Shown here: positions 1 through 5,913 of the stretch, one piece after another
Layout: each line of letters begins with the position of its first letter
Numbering within the stretch: the first letter of the stretch is position 1
Translations under genes and position numbers: made by a program
DNA from: Methanomassiliicoccaceae archaeon
Lineage (GTDB): Archaea > Thermoplasmatota > Thermoplasmata > Methanomassiliicoccales > Methanomethylophilaceae
Length of the DNA: 33,875 nt
Direction: 5' to 3'
Assembly: GCA_009784745.1 (NCBI GenBank)
Contig: WQXR01000002.1
Location: forward strand, 1-33,875
The notes under the pieces: generated by a model
The model's input: only the letters and a program-made list of their open reading frames with translations
What the model was told of the DNA's origin: nothing
Databases searched by the model: none

Positions 1-384
1 AAAGACCGCATCCATAAGCATTCTCTCAACCATTACGATTATTGTGCTCTGTGCAATCTGGTGGTTCAAGAATTCATTTAACTGGCGGAGTTCCCATACC
101 AAAAAATCCGCAATCGGGAATTCGGCATCCAAGAATGATCGGAGGTCAGACAATTCCGTACTCGGATCTTTGTCATAATAAACGCCCTTAGCAGCATCCG
201 GCGAGGTTGCTATGTATAGATTTTCTCCCACATTTTCGACCAAATGACATGAGATCATTTTTGAAAAATGTCGGTTGAACGACCCAGAATTATATCTCGG
301 GTCTTCCTTCAATAAAGCATTTAGCACATCCTGTCTGCAGAATACATCGCCGTCAATGTTCTTCAGTACCGTTGCATATCTCAT
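1..384 (-). CDS. Partial gene, AbiEi/DUF6577-like protein (5' part only)
   Basis: A reading frame of 128 codons starts at ATG 384 and runs off the left edge of the window, so only the N-terminal part is seen. An SD-like AGTGAT lies three bases before the ATG. The protein starts MRYATVLKNIDGDVFCRQDV, consistent with a small winged-helix start, and contains a block around residues 95-125 with the core FLVWELRQLNEFLNHQ followed by VERMLMDAVF. From memory this block resembles the W..LNEF..HQ..VE....AVF pattern of DUF6577 proteins, which are related to AbiEi antitoxins of abortive-infection systems. The match is by eye. The gene is divergent from the THUMP gene at 670 and shares an AT-rich promoter zone with it. 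The reading frame is well supported; the family is tentative. Confidence 0.6.
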   Translation of the reverse strand, partial: MRYATVLKNIDGDVFCRQDVLNALLKEDPRYNSGSFNRHFSKMISCHLVENVGENLYIATSPDAAKGVYYDKDPSTELSDLRSFLDAEFPIADFLVWELRQLNEFLNHQIAQSTIIVMVERMLMDAVF

Positions 385-669
385 CAGATCACTTCCTGTG
401 ATACATATTTCCGTTCGTCAAGAACTGATATATTAAAGGTGTATTAAGCAATAAAAATATAAATTTTGCTGAACACATAATAAAATGTCAGATCGATGTT
501 CAGTTCAGATGGTTCTGCGGTTTCAAAGAAAAGATGCAAAGTTTGAATGCCGATACCCCCAGGTAATCACGCGGTCGGCATAATGATCCGTAAAAGAGAA
601 CGTCTGAGAATGAAAGGCATGAAAGTTTATTCCGACATCGTTATTATTGTGTTTACTTTACAGACAAAC
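385..669. other. Divergent intergenic region with shared AT-rich promoter zone
   Basis: This gap separates the divergent genes at 384 (minus) and 670 (plus). The stretch around 445-475 is very AT-rich (AAAAATATAAATTTT) and can hold TATA boxes for both directions. The plus-strand frame stays open from 547 to the THUMP gene, with ATG codons at 547, 610 and 619, but its translation there does not look like the start of a ThiI-type protein. I see no tRNA or clear structured RNA here. Confidence 0.4.
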
Positions 670-1512
670 GTGGTAACGATACTCATACGCTATTCCGAGA
701 TAGGTTTGAAAAGCAAACCTATTCGAAAAAGATTCGAGACGCAATTAAAGGACAACATAATAAAAATGCTCTCTAACGACGGAATAGAAGGATTGGTAAC
801 ATCAGACGGTTCTCGATTATACGCGAACGTCGCTGACGCAGAGAATGCGACACGTTCGATAAAAAGAGTATTTGGCGTATCTTCGTTATCCGTTACAGAA
901 ACATGCGGCTCATCAATGAATGAGATATGCGAAACGGCAGCAAAGTATTCTGTATCACGAATAAAAGAAGGACAAACGTTCGCAGTACGTGCAAGAAGGG
1001 AAGGAACTCATCCGTACAATAGTATGGAATTAGGAAAGGAAGCAGGATCTGCGATATTCTTAGCAAATAAAAATATCAAAGTGAATTTAACAGATCCAGA
1101 TGTTACGTTCTACATCGAGGTACGAAATAATAGGACGTTCATATTCGATTCTTACATAAGATCTCACGCAGGTCTGCCTTTGGGAAGTCAGGGTCGAGTG
1201 ATAGCGGAAGTTAACGATGACCGCGGATTGCTTTCAGCGTGGTTAATGATGAAAAGAGGCTGCAGAACGATAATCGTCGGTAATTACGATATTAACGTAT
1301 TGAGAGCGTTCGACCCTTCGTTGAAAGTTGTTGCCGAAAGCGAACGCGATCGTTACAGAAAGGATATCTTAGGAAATGTTCTCGGAACTTCCTTGGAAAA
1401 TTTCGTTACAATTGACGTAAAAGAATATGATGTTCCCGTTTATTTTCCGACCATAGGCATGAGCGATAACGAAGTATCGGAAATGCTTGATATCATACGC
1501 TCAGAGATATGA
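670..1512 (+). CDS. THUMP-domain ThiI-like protein with degenerate PP-loop
   Basis: The 280-residue product aligns by eye with the N-terminal half of ThiI, the tRNA 4-thiouridine synthase. It opens with an ILIRYSEIGLKSKPIRKRF segment (N-terminal ferredoxin-like domain), continues with a THUMP core (RREGTHPYNSMELG, then VNLTDPDVTFYIEVRNNR) and reaches the linker GLPLGSQG. In active ThiI an SGGxDS PP-loop follows; here the place reads EVNDDRGLLSAW before the conserved LMMKRGC. The remaining PP-loop domain is short, and no catalytic cysteine pair is seen. It may therefore bind RNA without adenylating or thiolating it. The GTG at 670 fits the family start best; ATG 619 would add 17 residues. The gene converges on eL15, with a long inverted repeat at its stop. 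Family certain, loss of catalysis likely, role unknown. Confidence 0.8.
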   Translation: MVTILIRYSEIGLKSKPIRKRFETQLKDNIIKMLSNDGIEGLVTSDGSRLYANVADAENATRSIKRVFGVSSLSVTETCGSSMNEICETAAKYSVSRIKEGQTFAVRARREGTHPYNSMELGKEAGSAIFLANKNIKVNLTDPDVTFYIEVRNNRTFIFDSYIRSHAGLPLGSQGRVIAEVNDDRGLLSAWLMMKRGCRTIIVGNYDINVLRAFDPSLKVVAESERDRYRKDILGNVLGTSLENFVTIDVKEYDVPVYFPTIGMSDNEVSEMLDIIRSEI

Positions 1513-1547
1513 AATTTTCAATTTCAAGGTCTTGAAATTGAAAATTT
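1512..1547. terminator. Perfect 17-bp inverted repeat between convergent genes
   Basis: AAATTTTCAATTTCAAG (1512-1528) is followed after two bases by its exact reverse complement (1531-1547). It begins inside the stop codon of the ThiI-like gene and faces the end of the convergent eL15 gene. It can fold on either transcript, and T/A-rich tracts flank it, so a bidirectional terminator or mRNA 3'-end stabiliser is the simplest reading. Confidence 0.6.
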
Positions 1548-1592
1548 GAAAAGAGAAAAGGTTTGGACGTAAAAAAGGAATTAAAAAGGAAA

Positions 1593-2219
1593 TTACTTCC
1601 CTTTTCCGCCTTTAGCGTTTATCGACGGTCTGCACTTTTCCACGCCTTTGCCTTTCTTGTGCAGTCCTCTTCCTCTCTGTCCCGCGGACGTCTTTCCGCG
1701 GTACACACGTCCGCTCTGGTTCGGATCACATATCCAGTTAATTTTTGAATCGGACATTATGACCGGATGATGCGGATCAACGAGTATGACCTCATACCAT
1801 TCGTACTGACCGTCCATCCCTACCCAGTATGAGTTCAGAACTTCCAGGTTCGGATATCTTTTCTGTGCCCTTTCCTCAGCAATTCTCTGCAAACTCTTGC
1901 CGACGGTTATCTTGGTGATACCCTTTCTCTTCGCTCTGCGTCCGCCTTTGATCGTTCTTTTGTTGAAAGTACCTTTTCTTACTCTTCCGCGTACGATGAC
2001 GTAGCCTTGTTTCGCTTTATACCCTAAACTTCTGGCCCTGTCCAAACGCGTAGGACGTTCAACGCGGCAGAAGTTCTCTTCCCTTCTCCACTGATAACGT
2101 CTCTCTTTGTTGAGTTCTTTCAAATAACTTTTGTCAGGATTCTTCCATGCATCGGCGATGTATCGGTACATGCTCTTTCCGCTTACCGATGCGGCGCCTT
2201 CTTCTTTCTTATCTGCCAT
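1593..2219 (-). CDS. rpl15e: 50S ribosomal protein eL15
   Basis: The 208-residue basic protein is a full-length archaeal/eukaryotic eL15, a structural component of the large ribosomal subunit. Family features seen are MYRYIADAWKNP near the N-terminus, RPTRLDRARSLGYKAKQG, the KGGRRAKRKG basic stretch, VLNSYWVGMDGQYEWYEVIL, and a C-terminal RGLHKKGKG tail. The start ATG at 2219 is preceded by a clear GGTGATC Shine-Dalgarno four bases upstream. The gene is monocistronic, with a strong TATA box at about 2305-2313 and a leader of about 65 bases containing two small hairpins. It ends with TAA, convergent with the ThiI-like gene. Confidence 0.97.
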   Translation of the reverse strand: MADKKEEGAASVSGKSMYRYIADAWKNPDKSYLKELNKERRYQWRREENFCRVERPTRLDRARSLGYKAKQGYVIVRGRVRKGTFNKRTIKGGRRAKRKGITKITVGKSLQRIAEERAQKRYPNLEVLNSYWVGMDGQYEWYEVILVDPHHPVIMSDSKINWICDPNQSGRVYRGKTSAGQRGRGLHKKGKGVEKCRPSINAKGGKGK

Positions 2220-2313
2220 TTAGATCACCTTTCCGGATTCACCCCTTCGGGGCACATCTCCGTCATAACGTTGCGTTACGTAGCGTCCGCATACAACTGA
2301 CCTGTATATAAAG
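2220..2313 (-). promoter_or_regulatory. eL15 promoter and structured leader
   Basis: On the minus strand a TATA box (CTTTATATA, plus-strand 2305-2313) predicts transcription starting near 2284. The leader holds two compact hairpins, TAACG/CGTTA (2266-2278) and CCCC/GGGG with a three-base loop (2242-2252), then the GGTGATC Shine-Dalgarno. Leaders of ribosomal protein genes are often sites of feedback control; that role is inferred here. Confidence 0.5.
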
Positions 2314-2356
2314 TTTTAAGAAAAGAATGATTCTGTTCGCGTATGCGCCCAAACCC

Positions 2357-2366
2357 TTTTTATTAT
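2357..2366 (+). promoter_or_regulatory. TATA box for a leaderless doc-like mRNA
   Basis: TTTTTATTAT is centred about 26 bases before the ATG at 2387. That is the spacing expected if transcription starts at or next to the ATG, giving a leaderless mRNA. No Shine-Dalgarno is seen before 2387, which agrees. Confidence 0.5.
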
Positions 2367-2386
2367 CGGAATATAATGCGGCAGAC

Positions 2387-2764
2387 ATGCGCAGGATAAC
2401 CGTGGATCGTCTTATGGTTGTGCACAGATCCGCGATAGTGTCTGGTATGATGGACGAATTGAAACTGAAGGACGCCGTCAGAGACATCGGAACGCTGGAA
2501 TACATTGTGGAGAAAGCAAACAGTATTCGCGACGATCTCAGCAGAGCGGCCTTTTTGTTATACAGTATTGCGAACTACCATCCGTTCGTTGAAGGGAATA
2601 AACGGACAGCTTTCCTCATGGCAGGAGTGGTGTCTAAAAAGTGTGATCTCAAAGAAGAGGCTCACGAAAGCAATATCATGATCCGCAAAATTGCCGCAGG
2701 AGAAATGGATGAAGAAGGAGTCAAAAGGTGGATCGAAGAAAAGTTCTTTAAGACGACTCACTGA
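2387..2764 (+). CDS. Fic/Doc family protein (death-on-curing type)
   Basis: The 125-residue product has the length of phage P1 Doc and carries the Fic-fold signature HPFVEGNKRTAF. The HPFxxGNKR form, with lysine in place of the second glycine of the AMPylating HPFxxGNGR motif, is typical of Doc proteins. Doc is known to phosphorylate EF-Tu rather than transfer AMP. The N-terminus MRRITVDRLMVVHRSAIV also matches Doc-like starts. No Phd-type antitoxin lies next to it: upstream is divergent eL15 and downstream is a convergent 50-codon ORF that overlaps its 3' end by seven bases. I chose ATG 2387 over earlier in-frame starts because it matches Doc and lies 26 bases after a TATA box. Whether it is a toxin or a housekeeping Fic protein cannot be told. 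Confidence 0.82.
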   Translation: MRRITVDRLMVVHRSAIVSGMMDELKLKDAVRDIGTLEYIVEKANSIRDDLSRAAFLLYSIANYHPFVEGNKRTAFLMAGVVSKKCDLKEEAHESNIMIRKIAAGEMDEEGVKRWIEEKFFKTTH

Positions 2765-2910
2765 CTTAAAAGCATCAGGAGTTCCTTATGTTTCTCGAGC
2801 ATATATTTCAGTCTTGCCCTATCCTCTGCCGAGAGTACCGACTCCTGTTTGAGATCGGGTGTAATGTCTATCGACATGGATGACTGTGTAACGCGCTCTT
2901 CATCAAGCAT
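2758..2910 (-). CDS. Small 50-residue ORF behind a perfect palindrome
   Basis: This short frame starts at ATG 2910 (or at ATG 2922, inside the palindrome, adding four residues) and ends at TGA 2758. It overlaps the convergent doc-like gene by seven bases. The product begins MLDEERVTQSSMSIDITPD and ends with a charged, probably helical segment, SAEDRARLKYMLEKHKELLM. I do not recognise a family. No good Shine-Dalgarno is present, but the 16-bp palindrome just upstream looks like an operator. Biased amino acid use and the regulatory site make a real gene plausible. It could be a small DNA-binding or antitoxin-like protein. Confidence 0.4.
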   Translation of the reverse strand: MLDEERVTQSSMSIDITPDLKQESVLSAEDRARLKYMLEKHKELLMLLSQ

Positions 2911-2913
2911 TAT

Positions 2914-2929
2914 ATGACCCATGGGTCAT
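2914..2929. promoter_or_regulatory. Perfect 16-bp palindrome (operator candidate)
   Basis: ATGACCCATGGGTCAT is an exact 16-bp palindrome. It ends three bases before the ATG of the small minus-strand ORF at 2910 and lies about 120 bases upstream of the TATA box of the plus-strand mtmB paralogue. Position suggests a dimeric repressor site, most simply autoregulation of the small gene. Confidence 0.5.
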
Positions 2930-3121
2930 CAGATATTTGAAAATATGGAATGAGGAGCATTCGGCGGATCCTTCACAGTATGACATCAATTATCAGTTAA
3001 CATTAAATACTACAAAACTCAGAATATCACCTATTCAGAGAAACTGTTTAATATAGGCACTAAAATTAAATACGGTTCCGCGGATAACACAGCAAGCATA
3101 TAATCAATGCAGGCGATAATT
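2930..3121 (+). promoter_or_regulatory. Upstream region and promoter of the Lys-type mtmB paralogue
   Basis: An AT-rich region holds a TATA box TTTAATATA at 3047-3055, predicting a transcript start near 3077 and a leader of about 45 bases. An AGGCGAT Shine-Dalgarno, four bases before ATG 3122, decides the start. An earlier in-frame ATG at 3107 lacks such a site. Unlike mtmC, this gene has no long structured leader. Confidence 0.55.
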
Positions 3122-4510
3122 ATGGCAGCAGCAAAACCCTTATCGGTGTTCGAAGTGTACGACAGATTTCAGAACGGTAAAAAAGTAAGGGAGGAGATAT
3201 GGGATTATTCCACTATACCGGAGAACGCCGCCGCATTCAAAGAGAAATATAAATTAAGATTCGGGAAGAACGTAATTCCTGAAGATAAGGACATCAAGAA
3301 CCGTTTGTTCAACGCAGGAGTGGAGATGCTCGTCGAAACGGGATTCTTCAATCCCGATATCGGAAGGGTGATGTACATAACCGAATCAGAGATATTCGAA
3401 GGATTGAAGAGATCAACGAAAAGATTAAGATTGGGTACAGGAAGGGAAGAGGTCATATGCGGCCGCCGCCACGGTAACAGTTCCGTGAGGCCGGTGATAC
3501 AAGGCGGACCCACCGGTACACCTGTATCGGAAGATGTTTTCGTACCTATGATGCAGGCGTATGCACAGGAATCCATGATCGATACGCTGGCAAGCGGTGT
3601 CATGGCAACGATAGAAGGTCATCCTGCAACAGCAAATACGCCGTGGGAGATCAAAGCGACACTTGCCGAGATAAGATCAATAAAAGAGGGAATGATACGT
3701 GCCGGACGCCCCGGAATGGGGATCAAGGGGCCGGATACTCCGCTTTCCGCGGCCGGAAGGCTCATATCGGGATCGGGATCGGGAACGGGTCTCGCTCGGA
3801 ACGATCTTCATTTGTGTTCGCAACTGAACGAACTGAAGATGGACATGATGGGACTGAACGTGATAGCGGGATGGGCATCGGACGGCGATACCGTAATGGT
3901 TGAACAGATGCCGATGTTCGGCGGTTACTGCGGCGGTATCGAGGAAACGGCGATATGCAGCGTCGCAACAACACTTGCATCGGCGGCGCTGTTCGATGCC
4001 GATATACACTTGGACGGTACGATCAACATGAGCCTCGGTATTACAACGGCAAGAGAAGCGTTACAGATAGCAGCCCACGTCGCAGCAGCGATGGATGCGA
4101 ACACGGACATGCTTCTTGCCAATCAGTATTACACAGCCGCAGGCCCGTGCACAGAAATGTGCCTGTTCGAGGTCGCGGCGCAGGCGATATGTGATACAGC
4201 GTCAGGAAGAGAACTGATATCCGGTACCGCGTCAGCAAAAGGTATCGCAAGGGACAAGACAACACCGCTGGAAGCGAAGATGATGGCCGAATCATCGGCA
4301 GCGGCGGCAGGTATGAAGGTAACGGAAGTGAATCACATACTCGATATAATCATCCCAATGTACAGCGAAGGATTCCCGCAGCCGCCCAAAGGCAAGCGTT
4401 TTCAGGACTGTTATGACCTGAGAACGGTAACGCCGTCTGAGGAATATTTAGGGATATATGACAAAACAATACTGTCGTTGAAGGAGATAGGTCTCGATAT
4501 CAGATATTAA
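3122..4510 (+). CDS. MtmB paralogue with Lys replacing pyrrolysine at residue 202
   Basis: The 462-residue product is a full-length homologue of monomethylamine:corrinoid methyltransferase MtmB. It aligns without gaps over the first 202 codons with the second mtmB in this window (7162-8547). At codon 202, the position of pyrrolysine in MtmB and of the in-frame TAG in the other copy, it has AAG (3725-3727), lysine, in the same context: GIKGPDTPLSAAGRL versus AI-Pyl-GPETPLSAAGRL. Residues matching the described MtmB active site are kept: Glu in VEQMPMFGGYCGG (261) and Gln335/Tyr337 in LLANQYY, each two beyond the M. barkeri numbers I recall (Glu259, Gln333, Tyr335). A Gly/Ser stretch, SGSGSG, follows the Lys region and is absent from the other copy. 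No mtmC lies beside it; pylT and pylC follow. The frame is intact, so it is not an obvious pseudogene. Substrate unknown; without Pyl, normal methylamine chemistry is not expected. Confidence 0.9.
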   Translation: MAAAKPLSVFEVYDRFQNGKKVREEIWDYSTIPENAAAFKEKYKLRFGKNVIPEDKDIKNRLFNAGVEMLVETGFFNPDIGRVMYITESEIFEGLKRSTKRLRLGTGREEVICGRRHGNSSVRPVIQGGPTGTPVSEDVFVPMMQAYAQESMIDTLASGVMATIEGHPATANTPWEIKATLAEIRSIKEGMIRAGRPGMGIKGPDTPLSAAGRLISGSGSGTGLARNDLHLCSQLNELKMDMMGLNVIAGWASDGDTVMVEQMPMFGGYCGGIEETAICSVATTLASAALFDADIHLDGTINMSLGITTAREALQIAAHVAAAMDANTDMLLANQYYTAAGPCTEMCLFEVAAQAICDTASGRELISGTASAKGIARDKTTPLEAKMMAESSAAAAGMKVTEVNHILDIIIPMYSEGFPQPPKGKRFQDCYDLRTVTPSEEYLGIYDKTILSLKEIGLDIRY

Positions 4511-4547
4511 AACGTTTCTGTTATTGTACGTATTTTTAGAAACGTTT
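4510..4547. terminator. Inverted repeat after the Lys-type mtmB paralogue
   Basis: AAACGTTTCT (4510-4519) and AGAAACGTTT (4538-4547) form a 10-bp perfect stem with an 18-base loop ending in a T-run (TATTTTT). It starts at the last base of the stop codon. It may end or stabilise the transcript, or act as a protein site, since each arm contains the small palindrome AAACGTTT. Confidence 0.5.
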
Positions 4548-4589
4548 AAATATCTAATCAGCAGAAAATCATCCAATAGACAGAAACTG

Positions 4590-4598
4590 ATATATATT
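4590..4598 (+). promoter_or_regulatory. TATA box for pylT-pylC
   Basis: ATATATATT at 4590-4598 predicts a transcript start near 4618, about ten bases before the tRNA. A TATCTAAT element at 4551-4558, also found three times as TATCTAA in the mtmC promoter region, lies just upstream. Confidence 0.5.
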
Positions 4599-4627
4599 TG
4601 ATACCACAAGTCCCCAAAGCAACACAC

Positions 4628-4694
4628 GGGGGACGGTCTGGGACCGGTAGGCCTCTACAGCCGCGCTAGCGGGGTTCAATTCCCCGGTCCCTCG
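4628..4694 (+). tRNA. pylT: tRNA-Pyl (anticodon CUA), amber suppressor
   Basis: The 67-base gene folds as a tRNA-Pyl and resembles the Methanomethylophilus alvus tRNA-Pyl as I remember it, with the same GGGGGACGGTC start and CGGGGTTC T-arm. The acceptor stem is GGGGGAC (4628-4634) with GTCCCTC (4687-4693), then discriminator G4694. The D-stem GGTC (4635-4638)/GACC (4642-4645) follows directly, with no linking base, and encloses only three bases (TGG). The anticodon loop CTCTACA (4653-4659) carries CTA at 4655-4657. Only GGC/GCC pair next to the loop before the stem breaks, as reported for this order. CCA is not encoded. It decodes UAG, as needed by mtmB at 7942-7944. pylC starts 16 bases downstream. 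Confidence 0.95.
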
Positions 4695-4710
4695 CTTGCT
4701 AGGGATCAGC

Positions 4711-5856
4711 ATGAAAATAGCAATAGTCGGCGGGGCGCTCCAAGGCATGGAGGCGGTATATCTTGCAAAGAAAGCAGGATTCAAAACGCTCGTATTAGAT
4801 AAAAGCAACAATGCGCCTGCGTTCTCGATGTCCGATGAATTCGAAACGATCGATATACTTGAAAGAGAGAGCGACGCGAGAAAGATATTCAGGAAATGTG
4901 ATGCCGTATTACCGGCATGCGAAAACATGAGAGCATTATTGAAATTGGATGAGATGTTCCGATATTCGGATATTCCTTTACTGTTCGACATGCGTTCTTA
5001 TAAGATATCATCGTCAAAGAACGCATCCAACGCCATGATGGAAAAGATAGGGATACCTATGCCGAAGAAATGGCAGGAATGCGATCTTCCCGTCATCGTA
5101 AAACCGTCGTCACAAAGCGGAAGCGTCGGTGTCACAGTTGCTTACACCAAGGACGAACTGAACGAAGGGATACGCAAAGTAATGGGTCTCGGCGATGAGC
5201 CGGTGATACAGGAATTCGTCCGCGGAAAGAATGTATCCGTCGAGGTCATAGGCGACGGCGAGGAATTCCGATCTTTCGTTACCACGGAAATAATGTTAAG
5301 CAAGGATCGTGACTGCAAAAGAGTAAAGTGCTCACCAGAAATTCTCAGCGAACAAAGAGAGCAGGAATTCAAAAGGATCGCGGAAAGAACGGCAAGAAGC
5401 ATCGATCTGAGATCGCTGATGGATGTTGAGGCGATAGAAACGAAGAACGGACTGAAAGTATTGGAAATAGATGCGCGCATCCCAAGCCAAACGCCGGCCG
5501 CGGTATTGGCGGCCACAGGCATCAATCTGCTGGAAGAGATGATACATCCGTCATCGGCGGTAAATGAAGGAAAGGCATCGTCGTATGAACATTTTATCGT
5601 AAGATATGGAAAGATGATGACCTGCGGCGAAAAGGAATTCGCCAATGTCCGTGATCCTAAGATCATCCGCGGACTGTTCGGCGCGGACGAGATGATAACC
5701 GATCATGAGAACGGATCCAATATATGGAGATGTACGATGATAAATTCCGCCGCCGATGAAAAAGAGCTGGAAAAGAAACGTGCCAGATGTATAAACGCAA
5801 TAATAAAAGAATGCGAAATATACGAATTCGCCGACGAGTCGCCGGCTATATCGTGA
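4711..5856 (+). CDS. pylC: 3-methylornithine--L-lysine ligase PylC (pyrrolysine biosynthesis)
   Basis: PylC is an ATP-grasp enzyme that joins 3-methylornithine to the epsilon-amino group of lysine, the second step of pyrrolysine synthesis. The 381-residue product starts MKIAIVGGALQGMEAVYLA (dinucleotide-type N-terminal loop). It carries the ATP-grasp segments PVIVKPSSQSGSVGVTVA (near residues 132-149) and DVEAIETKNGLKVLEIDARI, followed by PSQTPAAVLAATGINLLEEM, characteristic of PylC. It is slightly longer than the M. barkeri protein. ATG 4711 is preferred over upstream codons that would overlap the tRNA region. It lies 16 bases after pylT and is probably co-transcribed with it. pylS, pylB and pylD are absent from the window, although pyl genes usually cluster, so the set appears split in this genome. 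Confidence 0.93.
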   Translation: MKIAIVGGALQGMEAVYLAKKAGFKTLVLDKSNNAPAFSMSDEFETIDILERESDARKIFRKCDAVLPACENMRALLKLDEMFRYSDIPLLFDMRSYKISSSKNASNAMMEKIGIPMPKKWQECDLPVIVKPSSQSGSVGVTVAYTKDELNEGIRKVMGLGDEPVIQEFVRGKNVSVEVIGDGEEFRSFVTTEIMLSKDRDCKRVKCSPEILSEQREQEFKRIAERTARSIDLRSLMDVEAIETKNGLKVLEIDARIPSQTPAAVLAATGINLLEEMIHPSSAVNEGKASSYEHFIVRYGKMMTCGEKEFANVRDPKIIRGLFGADEMITDHENGSNIWRCTMINSAADEKELEKKRARCINAIIKECEIYEFADESPAIS

Positions 5857-5878
5857 ATGAAGAAAAAAAGAAAAGGAT

Positions 5879-5894
5879 GCATCCTTCCGGATGC
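5879..5894. terminator. Hairpin between convergent pylC and rh-type channel genes
   Basis: GCATCC (5879-5884), loop TTCC, GGATGC (5889-5894). On the minus strand it is followed by a T-rich run (TTTTCTTTTTTTC), and on the plus strand by GTTTTTTG a little further on. A bidirectional terminator for pylC and the mtmCB-rh transcript is likely. Confidence 0.6.
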
Positions 5895-5913
5895 TGTCCT
5901 ATGGTGTTTTTTG

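Noticed and set aside
547..669. N-terminal extension of the ThiI-like protein from ATG 547
   Set aside because: The extra 41 residues do not fit the family, and the usual N-terminal strand begins right after GTG 670.
3122..4510. Lys-type mtmB as a pseudogene
   Set aside because: The frame is intact over 462 codons, active-site segments are kept, and a promoter and Shine-Dalgarno are present. Loss of function is possible but not shown by decay.
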